Positions 1-14,400 of a DNA stretch of 64,000 nucleotides are shown one piece after another. Numbering within the stretch: position 1 is the stretch's first letter; each line of letters starts with the position of its first letter. The stretch comes from Baylisascaris procyonis (Eukaryota; Nematoda; Chromadorea; Rhabditida; Ascarididae). A program made the position numbers and the translations under genes. The stretch covers positions 434,001 to 498,000 of the forward strand of contig JAZARR010000234.1 of NCBI GenBank assembly GCA_037389465.1, read 5' to 3'. Below the pieces are notes generated by a model. It had not been told where the DNA came from. It made no database searches and saw only the letters and a program-made list of their open reading frames with translations.

Positions 1-1779
1 TAATATATGAGTAGCATTGCATTGATGAATGAAGTAATTTTTAATGCCTTATGGATTTAACGCAAAGAGAAATTGTTTTTTTTTTTAGAAAATGACTGCG
101 CATATAAATTCGATAATCGAAATGCTGTCAATCACTGAGATGACAAATTTATACAAAAACTCAATTGCATAAAACTAAAATGATGAATTTGTTGCCCTCT
201 TTGTAATACCCTTTATAGATATATTGCATAAAAATTTCTCAAATATTGCTTTGTGGTTTTATGAAATTCTGCTCGCTTTTATCTACATAATTTAAAAAAA
301 AAAACCATCATTTTCGTTTATATTTCTCAAAAAAGTGCTAGAAATCGTTTTGATGAAGAGCAAATTCCGATTTAATAACTCCCAAAGTTTTCAGAATAAA
401 TAAAGAAAAAAGCAAATAAAGGGAAAAACCTGTATTTGCTGTAGAACCGGCTGATTTAAGCAACTTTGTAACGAATGCACTCGTATCGCAACCACCACAA
501 TTCACCACAACAACCCATAGTTGTGCACGACTGAAAAAACTTCATGTAAATCTATGTATAAATTGTACACGTATATCAATAAAAGAGACGAACGAATGTG
601 AAAGAGAGGATAATAGATAAAACGATTAATGAATTCACTCTATTCACAACAAAGATATATTCTAGACACTAATCCCTAACGAATAAATCCATCCAGAATA
701 TTAAGTGAATCCATCCAGAATGTCCATCCAGGAAATCTCCATTCAGAATATGAATACAACAAATGAGCATCTGAAGAGTAACAGGGAAATAACTAGTCAG
801 AATAGAAGACCATAGATGACGTAAAGCGTCATTCAATAATAAGGTTGCATATTAAAGTAGTAATTAATTTTAATTCCTCTAGCCAATCCTCATTCTTGAG
901 GTTCAACCTATCATCGAATTCTTGAATATTGCTTAAATGAGTTGTCAAAAATCAAAAATTTTACAAATTCCTAAACAATTATTAATGCCAACTTTATTAA
1001 AGAATACTACAAATAAATTCAAATAAACGAAGAATAGTAAACTAAATTTGCATAAATTAATTAAAACAGTGAATAAAGCACTCTGAAGCGAGGATTTTTA
1101 TTTGGGAAATGAAATTAGCCGATTGAATATTGAAGATGAGATAAAGTTTGCTAAATGTCGAGAAATTTTAAAGAAAAAATTTCTATAGTTATATATTCTC
1201 CAACATTCTTGACGATGACTTGATAAATTTTGGATGAAGGCTCTACTGAGAGGGAAACTTATACTTTCCCACTTCAAAATTTGGTAAAGTGCAACAATAT
1301 GGGAACAAATTTATAGATGCTTTTTCGACTTTTATAGTGCCATAGGAAGAAAGAGATGGGAATTTACTTAAGAAAAGCTCTGCTTAGCTGAAAGTTATCC
1401 CCCTCCTCGTCTTCCTTTCCCCCTCCCTCCCCCATACACTTAAATGTGGGGTATAATTGAAGAGGTTTTAAGGTGTGTAGTTCTCGGTTGGCTTTGATAT
1501 AAAACTTCGCTACGATAAACAGGATTGCTTTTAACGAATCATTACATAACAATGGATTCAATGAGAAGCAGTAAAATTACGCGACCTATATAGGATCAAC
1601 GATGTAGCAATGAAGCCATTCAAATCAACAAATACAACAACACATAAAAACTTCATATCTACTGCTGCTGAATAAAATTATTTGTATAATTTTGGATAAC
1701 TGACGTATTAGGTGCTTTTTATATGAATGGAAACTACAATCAAATAGAACGATTGTAAATATAATTAAAAACATTAAAC

Positions 1780-1925
1780 AATAGAGAAATTATATAATAA
1801 TTTATAAATAATAAATAAATTGAAAACAATAAAGAAATCGTAAATAATAAATAAATTGCAAACAATAAACAAATTGTAAACAATAAATAAACAAATAAAC
1901 AAACTTTGCAAGTACTAAACAATAA
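1780..1925. repeat. Degenerate A/T-rich tandem repeat
   Basis: Units resembling 'aataaacaaattgtaaac' recur about eight times with variation, for example near 1801, 1845, 1860 and 1880. The long frame over it on the minus strand is only the repeat read as phenylalanine, leucine and isoleucine codons. Confidence 0.7.
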
Positions 1926-4900
1926 ACAACAGCCTTCATCATACACTATCTGACTTCAGTTTGAGTCGATCAGTTCCCCAATAAGAACACAAAACGCTTC
2001 TTATTGTTTCAATAAAAATAAATACAAATAAACAAAAATGCGCCATTTATATGTAGCTTAGATGGTCCTAAAATAAGAGAATACCTAAAAACGATAAGAG
2101 GCGCACTTATAAGACTACTGTTCACTGCCTACCTCAAAATTAGCTGAACTGGGAACCACGAACTATTGCAGTTGGGAATGAGATCGAATTTTGACGTCAA
2201 CACATAATAGTTAGTGGTCAAAATCTCGACCACCTCAGGTCATGCTTCTTTGTAATTAAATTTTTTTCGTCGATTACATTCATTGCCTAATAACGCAAAC
2301 TTTAAGCAGAAGCGAAGCCACGATGCTCGCCTCAAAAAAAACCCCAAAGTCCAATCGATACCTCTTTGACATTATAACCACATCAACTTCATATAATTCT
2401 AATACATACTTTCTGAAAATAATAAATTGCAAATAAATGACCACTTTCCACTAAACTTTTATGACTTCCTAGCAAATTCAATAAAAACAACTAATTATAA
2501 ACGCATTTTTATCCAGTCTTTAAGATATTATGCACAATTTCAGTACCAATCATTTGATGGATTTACGAGTGAACTGACTGTAAACGAATCGAATAATATA
2601 AACAATAATGAGCGGAAAATATATTATTTTAAAATATAAATCTTTGGCTAAGTAAATTGATATAGAAAAAAACAAAAAATATAAACCTACTTAGGGTTGC
2701 AAGAGCAGATGGTGTTAAGCGATCCGGTGAGTGTAAATGCGGGTATAACTGCATCCGCATCCGACAGCATCACCTCATCGTTATTGTTTTATTGCCGCAA
2801 AACTCCTCTCAACGATAGTTTCCAGCCGGCTATTCACCGAGGTATTTCTCGTTAATTGCAACTATAATATTTTTATTTAAAATATGATAGAAAAAATGCA
2901 AATTATAAACGTTTATTTAAAATATTATTTAAAATATTATTTAAAAACGTTTGTCATATCCACTAATCGGTATATATAAAAGTAAAACGAATCGTAAGGT
3001 GTTGTCGAATAACTACCTATCCACCAAAATGCTTCAATTGTCACTAACCTAAGTTGTTCAGCTGAACGTTATAGCTAGATGTGTTGCTGAGTGAACATGA
3101 TGTAGGCGGGGGTAGAAGTGAGAGCCACTCAAAGCGATGCGACAAATCAACGCAGCCCTATATGCGCAACCTTTGTATCGATGTATAAGCTAGCAAAGGA
3201 TGCACAATTGTATGGATTTATGACGTTTTGAGTTCCTCCTTCAGAGAAAAAATGTCATCTTTGCGAAATCAGAAATATTCACCCTTATAAAACCCCGATC
3301 AACAAGAAAAGTAAGTGGAAAAATAACCTGAAATACTTGTCAATTTCCTCAGAATGTATTTTATGGCCGAAGAAATATTTTGGCCGAAAATTTCCCCCTT
3401 CCAGCGTCACTATTTCAGCCTTCTTACCAACATTTCTAACATTTTCATCTAATTTCTTGATTTTTAATGAAAGCCATATTTTTGAATCAGCTAGTTTTCA
3501 AGCATAATACCATAATATTAGAAGGTTCAAATGATAACCCACCAAATGTGGATAGGCCAACTATACAGTTTAGCGCTAGCTAGGCATATTAAAACGCATC
3601 CTTTTACTCAATCTATCACCAATGATGCATAGAGAACGTGACAACACAACAACAATACGCAATAATTCACTAAATTTTATAAGTACATTGCAGTATATAT
3701 TTCTATCAATTTTCAATTCACTATTTATTGTATGCGATGGAATCAAATGTTAATAAAGAAATTTTCGGATATTTTTCTTCGACCATTCAGCTCTTCAAAT
3801 ATACAATAGAATTGTTTTACTTATCATTAAAAATAATAGGAAATGTGGTTGAATAAATTATTCTTCAAGAAACTTGCAAAAGCCAACGAATTCACATAGC
3901 AATGGATTGAATCATGAGCAAGTGATTCAATGATACAATTTTTTACTACTTTCCCCAACCCTTCCCTATTCTCCTCTGTTCATTTCCCCCTTATAAAATG
4001 GAATAAGAGAGGATCGAAAGGATAACAGATAGGCTAAAATTGAATGCATTCTCGTTTAATAAGAACGTATAAAATATAAATAAAAATTTTAACAATAATT
4101 TAAGAAAAATGAATATTCATTCAAAAATATTCTATAAAAAATTAGATTTATGGAACATTTTTTATGCGAAAGGATCGGCAAATAAGAGTATCTAAAAATG
4201 AATTGAGGCAACTCTTCGAATATTTTCTTGAGTATATCACGCCTCTTGATTGCATTACAATCTATAGCTTTGATGATATCTTATTTATTCGCTTCGCCTC
4301 TTTGGTTTTACGCCATAGTAATATTAAAAGATAAACATACCACAATTAATTTCCGGTTTTAATTAACTTCTAAATTAATAATTGGTGCCTTTAAAGGTAA
4401 ATGAGGTGAGTGAGTGACTAAATGATATATTGGAAACAAACAATCGCAAATAAAACCGCAGTGGATGTGATTGAAAGCTACGCACTATGTGGACGAGATT
4501 AAAAGCCATATATGTGGGCGTATATGCTAGGCAATTTGATGATTTCATCTTCCAACAACAGTCAATTGAAGGCAGCAACAAAGAGCGAATTTATTCATCG
4601 CCGCTATTCTATGCTTAGTATGCATATGAGCTGGAAAATTGTAAAGCACATCAGTTTAGATGTCGTTCTATTGGTGGATACTGTAGCCGAATATGGGATA
4701 AAAACATTCTTTAAAAGCTTATCAGCATAATAATATGATACAAAAATTTTGAAAAATAAGCACTTTTAAGATTGAATTTCTGATAAGTTACATATATGAA
4801 TACGAAGATGATAAAAAGTTTTCTAAGGTGGCATTGCTATATTCAGCATAAAAAATGTAATTTAATCTAAAATGATAGAAATGAGAGGATATAATGTATG

Positions 4901-5347
4901 ACAAGTTAAACAGCAACAAAGATCAATAAAGAAAATAGAGCTTCAAAAAAAGAATCCATTTCATTAACTGAAAAGGAGGATTTTATTCAGAATATGCTAG
5001 ACGAGTTTTCGAAAGTCACTTCCTCTATGAATATATCTTTTGGAATATGAGACTCTTCTATAAGACTTTCGGCACCCTCAATCCAACACCTAGTCCCCCT
5101 CGTTCTTTAATCCAGAGAAGCCATTCCACACAAGCTCAAATTAAATACGATCCTTCCCACTGGGGTGATGAAAAATAAAATAGGACTGAAGTCGAAACTG
5201 GCTATGTACATCTAGAAGGCAAAGACTGCTGCCAGATGGTTGTCAATAGGGAATATGAGTGAGTGGGCGTTTTCACACGTAATTTTGATCGCCTCACATC
5301 AATAAAGATGCAAATAATTAGAGAGTGGAATTAAAAATGCCTACACT

Positions 5348-5453
<106 letters not shown>

Positions 5454-7794
5454 TTAAAGAGAAAATTTTCTATTCGTACATGGTAATAAATGTTCTCTAA
5501 AAATTGTTTACAACGATATATACATAACAGCTTATTAATTTACGATTGTTTTGAATACAAAAATATCGTTTCATTCTTTCTAATAGACGGCTGGTTATTA
5601 ATATTTCATATTTTATAAAGGATATTCCCTCTGATTTACCTGTGTTTAATTCACACTCAATACCTGTATTATTAAAAATTTCCCCTCAGTAGACAACTAA
5701 AATACCTCCTTATAAGCGTTTTAAGAACATCTGTATTACGATATATTCTACTCATATGACAAACGTTCATCATCTCAACTTCTAAAGCGATAAAAGTAGT
5801 AATATTAATATTATCAATTACAAGGGTGAGTGGATGTTAATTATCCGGTCATGTAAATTTACTGTTACCTACAACCTTTCTGATAGAAAAATGAAAAACC
5901 AACTGCAACATTCATTACTGATTGAGAAGGCGATGAAATTAAAATCGACGGAATAAAGTACAGCAAACTCGCGCTTCTCACTTCCCACAAACTTTTCGAA
6001 TGAGCATATCTCCGTAAGGAAGAACCCCTAAGAAAATATAGAAAAACAAAATCTAATTGCACAATTCTAGAAAGGCGTTTGGGAAAAAAGACTTAAAGGC
6101 AAACTTAAAAAGAGGAACTTAGCAATGAACCCTATCGGTTAGGATTATCGCTACAATAAGATGGTCGGATCAGCAAGCATCATACTCCTCTCTAAAAACA
6201 AATTAGCTAGGAATTTAATGTATCTGTGAAGCCAATCATTTGGCTAGACTTCTTTTTCATAGAGTGTCTTGTGAACGAATCTGCTTATTAAAGATTAGAG
6301 ATCCCATCGGATTAAAGATAACGCTGAACGCAGAAGAAAGCATTAAATTCATAATAAAGTCGAAGATATGTTACCCAAAATAACGTCTCGAATTGTCCCC
6401 TCTCGTCCCGTTCTTCTTTAAACCCTCCTTGCCCCTTCCCCCTTCACCTGCCTCCACATCCTCCCCTCACATTCTACGATTCGACATTCGGAAGAATATG
6501 ACAGCTATGACGTTTCGTATTATTTGCGCTTGTTGTTGCAAAAATATATTTTTTGCACATTAGAATTCACTTAACAATTAAATCAAACATTAATGCATCA
6601 AGGTAAATAAAGTAAAAGTTTGCGTAATATGTCCAAATAGAGCAAAAAATATAAATGAGCGAATAATAAATAAATATTAATAAATTGCATCACTCTCCCC
6701 ATGAATAAATTAACAGCCTAGAATCATCACACGATCATTAAAGCATCAGTGATCACAAAACTAGCACAATCACCGTCAATCACATGCAATCGAATAAGCT
6801 CGGAAAAGAGAAAGCATTTAATTCATGGCAACGCGCAGTCGCTGATCATAGATCAACCGGAAATGTTCTGGAAAGAAATTTCAAGGTACAAATAGGTGGA
6901 GTATATTGGTAAATGCGCTAATAAACCAACTTATCACACATCCAAATTAAAGTCGGATCGATAAAATATAGTAGAATGATAAAGAAATGTGGCTAATAGT
7001 TGTCCTTGCATCGTATTGACACCTCTTTATGACCTAATCCTTAGTTAATACACCTTGATAACACAGTAAGTCTAGAGTGAAGCATTAATTACTACTTTAA
7101 ATCGATGAGCACACTAAAAAATTATAAATCAAATAATATAAAAATAGAGTAAATTCTATTGAAGACAACGAAGTGATACGAGAGTGAAACGATGATAGTG
7201 CGAGAAAGAAAACGAAGAAAAAGAATGTAAGGAATTTTCTGGATTAGTAGATTGTAATTGCAACAATTACCCTCAGTATCGGAAGTAATGAGAGAATCAC
7301 ATTTTCTTTAATACTACACTTAAGCGAATAAATTGAACAAAACGATCATTGTTCAATGATTACCCCCTCTGCCGAATGTTATGCAAAAAAAAGAGGCTAA
7401 TTTAGCGAAGAATGCTCTATTTCACTCTCCCCATAGGCAACATATTAGATAAATAAATCGACATAGAGCTATATTATTTTCTATTATACGATGCAAATAT
7501 CCTTTGTGAGAAAAAAGTTCAAAATTATGTAGTTTCATTTTGAAAGCATTTAAAATATATTTAAGTATATTTAAAATACATTTAAACATATTGAATCTGT
7601 CATTAAAATTATAAAAACCGTACGAATGATCGCTACAAACATAGCAGGCAGAAGCTTCCTTTCTGAAGGATGCAAAATTTTATGAAAAGAGCATAAAACG
7701 ACTGTTGCTCCTTCAAAGGAAGTCTGCCTCTTATATGTACCAAGTCGTTGAGTATGACTGCATGTTACAGAATGCTCAAAATAAAGGTAGTGAA

Positions 7795-7915
7795 ATTGGA
7801 GATGATAAGTGATAGAAATGAATACGAGACATAGAAATGAATGTAAAGGATAGAAATATAAAGAAAAGGATAGGAATGAATATAAGGGATAGTAATGAAT
7901 GTAACGAATAGGAAA
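7795..7915. repeat. Minisatellite, unit about 18-25 bp
   Basis: Diverged copies of 'ggatagaaatgaatgtaa' follow one another (near 7810, 7830, 7850, 7870, 7890 and 7905), with one or two changes and small length differences per copy. The tract is intergenic, downstream of the RNF14-like gene. Confidence 0.75.
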
Positions 7916-8277
7916 GTTGAAACCAACGAAGGTTGAAACCTATAGAACCGAAATCGTGTCACCGTGATGATACATTTTTATTGTTTCGATTAGATTTAAT
8001 AGGTTTAATACATACGTTAAATAAAATAAATCATGCAAAAAAACTTTTTAAAAAAGCAATCTGCTATTTTATTTCGTAATTTTGTGTTAATCAAGCAAAA
8101 ACCTTCAACTGAACACCCGCAATTTCAATTTTTTTAAAAATAGTGACAGCAATAATAACAACAATTTACTTAGGCTATATTCATAATAAGTAAGAAGGCT
8201 ATCAGTAGCCACTGAAATATCTCCTATTTAATGTTGACGTAGCATCTCATATGTATCAGTACATCCAATATATGCAA

Positions 8278-8278
<1 letters not shown>

Positions 8279-8325
<47 letters not shown>
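8279..8325. repeat. TA microsatellite, about 46 bp
   Basis: A pure TA run about 145 bp beyond the stop codon of the RNF14-like gene, so it may lie in that gene's 3' untranslated region or just past it. Confidence 0.95.
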
Positions 8326-8329
<4 letters not shown>

Positions 8330-8469
8330 TCTCAGTGAAACATCCAGACAGACCAACCGGTGTACAAATTAAACATAAACAACAATCGCTTATTAATATC
8401 ATTCACCTAAATAAAGCTCTAGCCCATGTACAGTCGAGTAAACGTTGAAACATTCAAAATCCAACAGAA

Positions 8470-11400
8470 TCATAAATAAGGTTCGTTCTCTTGTTTGGCG
8501 TTACGTATCCCTCGACAATTATATCCACTACGGCCAAAATGTTTCACCGAGTTTCTTCCACCCAAACGTTCCCCGCATCGCCAACAAAACGAATTACCAC
8601 AATTAATACAGGTCATATGATCGCATCCATAATCCTTCTGCAATCTCTATCATCAATCAAAATGGATAGCAATAGGTCAATAAAAATACTATGAGCAAAC
8701 TGCACGGCATTCTATGAACTTCACTCCCTAAAATTAACCCGATGATCGATGAACATTTATGCAAATAGATATGCAAATATGTGGGACTTTAGAATTATGC
8801 CTACGCAAAATGCAAGAAAAAAAACAGATGATGGAACAATACTATGAGATGTTTCTATCGATCAAAAAATCCAGGAGGATATAATATTGCATAAAAAGAA
8901 CACGAAAAGGGGAATATTTCTAGTAAAAAACTTTATCCACAAAAAAATCTCTATCATATTTAGTAGAGACTCGTAGTTAGTAACAAAAGAGATAAAAGAA
9001 ATGAATATTAGTAAGGTGGCCACCTGCCTTGCTCAAGTTAACAAACTTCAAGGTTAGAACTTGGCACACTGATATAATTAAGTGGAATTTTTGTGTTTCT
9101 CAAAGAAAGGCCAGGTTTTCTAAATGATCTTGACCGCTTTATCGAGAGCATAAAATTCCACAACAGACCGTCAACAAAAAGCACTCTATCAGCAGTCCTC
9201 CGTAACACTTAAGGACTGCCATTTGTGCCAAACAAAAGCGTAAATGAAGCATTACTAATATGCTCAGGTGTGTTAATAATGAGCCGATGCAAATGCATCT
9301 ACAAGCACCACCTCATCAACCGTAATTTGATTCAAACCTAAGCTCAAGCAACCCAAGCATACTCAAATTCAAACATGCTGGCTAATCGAACAGCAAGCCT
9401 TAGTATACCATCAAAGAAAATACTACACATATGTTTAACTGCTTATTACTTACTGGATCGCATAACATTCGATATTACATACGGAAAACGCTATGAAGCA
9501 CATAAAGATTTTGCTGGCGACATGCAAATGCTTAAAAATGATCAGCAAAATTGCTGTTTGAAATTTCGAAAAAGAACTCTTTGAAAAGCGAATCACTATT
9601 AAAGTACGAATAAATGAAAATAATAAACTCTCTTTTGAAAGATTCCCTTCAATAATATCATCTCCACTTTCCAAAGCATATAAACTTATCCTGCTTCCCG
9701 TCATGCATGCCAAGTGGTTCTTTTCGTTCAGTGAATATACTACTGCGAAAAAAGCAATAATAATAAAAAATTAGTAATAATACTTAATAATGTAAAGCAA
9801 CATTCGCAAACACTCCTACAGAATATCCATTAAAAAAAGAAGAGAAAAGCACTGAGCAATGCTTTTTCGATAAGTGCATTACCGATATTGGTTGGTGATC
9901 CTCTAATTAAATCAGTAACAAACGACTTTGCTTGCATAATTATGTTTAGCCACCTTTTTTTTAATCATAAGCCGATTCGTTTGTCTAGAAGAAGCCACCT
10001 CCTCAAGGATTATAAACTATGACAGTGAGCAGCAAAGTAAAGAATAACTAACCAATATATAGGTATTGCACCAAGCACAATTCCTCCCATCGTTTTCGGC
10101 CATCCAACGTTCGCTCATAATCTGCTGCAACTTCCTGTCCAGCTGCCGTCGACCACCCAAACATCGATACATTGATTCTCGCTCCGCTTCGCTTGCACGT
10201 TCAAAAGCTCGAAGCAACTTCTGACGACGTTCAAATTCTGCAATAATGACATACTTAAAGCAGTAATAAATAAGCTTGGGCCAAAGTTTTCACCTTCCAG
10301 CACAGACCAATCCAGGATCCGATCGGAACAAAAACAGCGTACTTCCTTCAGTAACCAACTCATCATCGAAGAATGAAGGAAGTCAGCCCTATTCACTTCT
10401 TCCTAAATGGGACGCCCTATCAGATCATTTCGGCCATGCCAATATAAACCAATGTGATTAACCGTCAATAGCTCATCTCTCATGTTTTATTTCGTTGATA
10501 GTTTAATTTTTTTCTCGCGCAGTTTATATCTTTGTTTAAAAAGAAAAAAACGATATCGGTAACTACCGATGGCAAGATTAACAATGGAAAAAACCTATAT
10601 AGGCGTACCTTCACGATCGGCTTCTGCACTGTTCTCTGAAGTCGATGGCCGAATACTACCACCTGCAAATGGATTAATTCGAAACGATGGAGTTATGAGA
10701 GAAATCCAATAGAGATTCCCATCAGCAAGCAAAACAGAAAACAGTTCTATATTTCCACTTAATTTATACCGTATTGGATAGATGAGACCAATGGCTAGAA
10801 ATGATACTGCTAAGTGAAAAGGAGACAAATATTTTAAATTCCCCGAAATTGAAGACATATTCCATATAAAGTGATCGCTGACAACAATAGAATGAGAGAA
10901 GTGAACAACATATAATGTGAACAAATTGAGAGCTTTACTTGATGCTGAAAAACCAATCGATATTTAACAATTTTGTAGATAACAACTTGTTTAAATCGTA
11001 GCATGATGGCATCGTTACAAGTAGTGGTACTATACCTAAGAGATGGCAGTTGTGGCATCCCACCTGGCATCATTCAAGATTGAGGGCAGGGGAATGGGAG
11101 GATCACTAAGAAGTTTTCATCGATCCATATGCAAAATTTTTTTTTTTGTTTTTATGCTTTCATATACTTCCCAAGATTTCTGAAGAGTTGTTACCAAGCA
11201 GAACGTTAATGAACTTCACCTGTATTTTTCGGCTGGCATTAAAATAATTCACCTTAAAGAAGATAGGTGTCAGATTAGATAAGGGTAGAACCTTGGTGCC
11301 TTTCATGGGTAAATACTACTCTGATTATACCCTAAACAAAAAAACCAACCCATTTGGCAGGGTGCCAGTGCATGATATGCTTTGCCACACTTGACGCAGA

Positions 11401-14400
11401 ACGAGAAATCACACATGGGGCATACAGCGAGTTTCGATAAGGCACTGAAACATCGATGCTGTCAGATAATGTAACATATCCAAAGAGAAGCTCCCCTTTA
11501 TCCTCAATGGATTTCTACCAGATAAGCTTTTCCATGTCTATACATTTCTTTCCCTTGGGGGAAATTGGCAGATTTTTTATCTCATGACCATTTTATTCGG
11601 ATGGATTTCCAGGCCAAACAATAATGCAGCTTATTTTAAACAATATTTCCGCCTGTTTACTGCGTTGGTGGTCGACGGCCTATCACCTCTTTCCCCATAC
11701 AGGAAAAAACAAATGCAGCATAAACAACCAAGATAAGACGCAAACCGTAAAAGGTAATGATAGTGCAATAAAACTTGTTGCATCCACTAAAGAAGTTCGC
11801 TTTACTCTATGAATATTTAGCTACAACTCACCTAGATAGGCCACAATTTCAAAGAATAAGATGGCGATTTCCTAATAAACTTGCCCATCCATCCCCCCTT
11901 ATCTCTAAAACAGTGAAGAATTCATCACATTACCTCTCTGGGGTCGATAGAGTGTCTGTACCCGAAATCTGACCTTATCCAAGAGTAAGGCGTAACCGAG
12001 ATTTGGAAGAATTCTCAAATTATTTAAGATTTGCCCCGATCCGAGACCTGTCCACACCAGAGGCTTTACTAAGTGCTCGACCTGACCGAAATTCAGCCTC
12101 ATCCGAGGTCCAGCCCCCTTTGAGATTTGGCATGTATTACGAAATAATCTGGATTACTTAAGGTCAAAAATGTTCCAGAATATCTGGATATCTTATGGTT
12201 TCGCCGCATACCTGAACCGCGGACATGGAAACAGCAAATAAAACAACCCAAAACATACTTTTGAATCAGAAAGTACGGTGGGTTCAGCACTGTTCACTGC
12301 AGCAAAAAATATTCTACAAGATGATCTCACATAAAAGCAAAATTTCAATTTCAGAGATATGAGCAAGAGTGATCAGCGTACCGAGTAGGGCGGGTTCCAT
12401 CGGTAGGTGTGACGACGACGATCGACTGGCAACTCGGTCGAGGACAATACACCGTATCCTTCATATTTTCCAGACTCTTCTCGAAGAGAAGTTGCTCATA
12501 ACGATCGAATTGATCAGCCGATAGTAGTGATCGTAGCAGAGAAGGTGATGCCTCACTATTGCATGCAGTCGCCATACAGCATAACGGCTTGATCTAGAAA
12601 TTATGCGATGGAAATTTCATTATAGTATTCACCAAGAGGAAATATTCTATATTAAGAAGTCAAAACATACAGAAATAATTTTTGCCCATTTCTAAAAAAA
12701 CATCGATTCTATTTGATAGAATTTTCTTTAAAATATTCAAAAATAAATGTGTTGCTCATCACTTCATCGCCTCCTATGTAGATGAAGTTGCTCACAATTG
12801 GTAAGTACCGCCAAAGAAACAGAATTCTTTTGTGAGGGAAGATGGGGAGAGGAGTAATACGAAACGAGATCAAATGCTGCTCGTTGCTCTGAACTACGGA
12901 CGAAAAAGGTTGAAAATAAACCAGTCCCGTACGAACATTTCGTTTTCGATTCCCACCACTACACGTGCAATATTAGCGGTGCAATCGCGCTCCATCTGTC
13001 ACAAAGAATAGGCTCTAATAAACTCTTCTATAAATGCCAAACAATTTACCAATGAGGCACCATTAATTACTCCATACAAATAATGGATCGAACCTGCCCT
13101 AGAAGTTTACCAATGAGCATAATTTCAGCGCCTGATCTGTTCCATAAAGCTTTAATAATATCAAGTTGCTAGCATTGTGCACTCGAGATGCCATATAGTT
13201 GCACGATGGTGAGGCATTAGCACTGTTCATTGCACTGCATAAATTACAAAAATTCTTTGTAAAAACAGCAATCTTTTGAAACAGTTAGAAAAGCATGCAC
13301 GATGAGATAGGTGATACATCTAAAAGTTCGGTGAATGGTACTCACCATGGAATTTGATAGCTGTTGGCGATAGAATTCGGAAAGACATTCTCTGCAGAAC
13401 ACATGCTGACAAGGCACAAACCTTGCACATTCCTTTCCGCTCTTTGAAGTGATACACACCTGAAAATTGTACTGATTAATAGATACAGATTAATTACCGC
13501 CCCTATATTGCAATTTCTGGTTGAACTCATGTTCCAAAATGTATCTCCTCTGTCCCAACCATAAGACAATTTGGATGATGTGCAGTGTTAGCTGATGGGG
13601 TGTGGAAGACACGGGTTGCCTTCAGGTGCCCCAGTTTACCCCGCCGCTCTCGCTGATTTAGGCCCTTCTTCCTCTCGTCTGTGGATAAGGAAGTAAGAAG
13701 AGCCGAGCAGGATGAAATGACCGATCCGCGTTTCTACCCTTTACTTCGTTTTTTTCCATTCGATTCGCGAATAACCGTAGAACTACAATTCTTGCTTCTC
13801 TCATTTTCTCGACTCTCTATGAGTTTCCTGGAGTCGAACCTAACCTTGTGCTGGACCTTCCCTTTCATTCCAACGACGAATATTACTATTTTTTTTAGCC
13901 AGAGAACCCTGCTACATGTTTTCTTCAGGAAACATCAACGCTCTTTGCATTAGCCTCACTTTAAAATATGCTATTTTCCTGCTTTCTCTTCTTATCCCTC
14001 TTCATTTTTTAGTTGCTGATATGTGTCTTCTAAATTTCGATTGCTTGTTCCATCTTCCAACTTGATAAAAAGCCATTTGAGAGTGTTAAAATCGCCAATA
14101 TGCAAAAGAAAAAAAAATTACAAGTGGAATCAAAAGAGAGTGAGAGTAAAATAAGGTGAGTAGAAGGGGTAAAAAGTAATCAAAGTAAATCTATATCATA
14201 ACGACAAGTCTACACATCCTACCTCTTTAGTAACAAAAGGGATAATTTTACGGGAATAACGACGCTAATAATCTAGAAAACACTTACTGGACAATCGAAA
14301 TATTCGTGATCGAACTCATCGACGGAACGACGTTCGTCATAAGAGATCATCTGAAGCATCAGTTGCAAACCATTCGGTCCCTTCCGATCACTGCCGGATA

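Noticed and set aside
8251..8448. 65-codon plus-strand frame at the TA repeat
   Set aside because: Most of it is the TA microsatellite read as alternating Tyr and Ile; the rest overlaps untranslated sequence of the RNF14-like gene.
9450..9713. 87-codon minus-strand frame within the last intron of the RNF14-like gene
   Set aside because: It is hydrophobic, AT-rich and lies between exons that join in frame without it, so it is intron.
10276..10450. Open segment in the RNF14-like gene that looked like an exon (EVRCFCSDRILDWSVLEG)
   Set aside because: Including it breaks the phase. The exons 10662-10609 and 10237-10053 join directly in frame and match the RNF14 linker, so this segment is intron.
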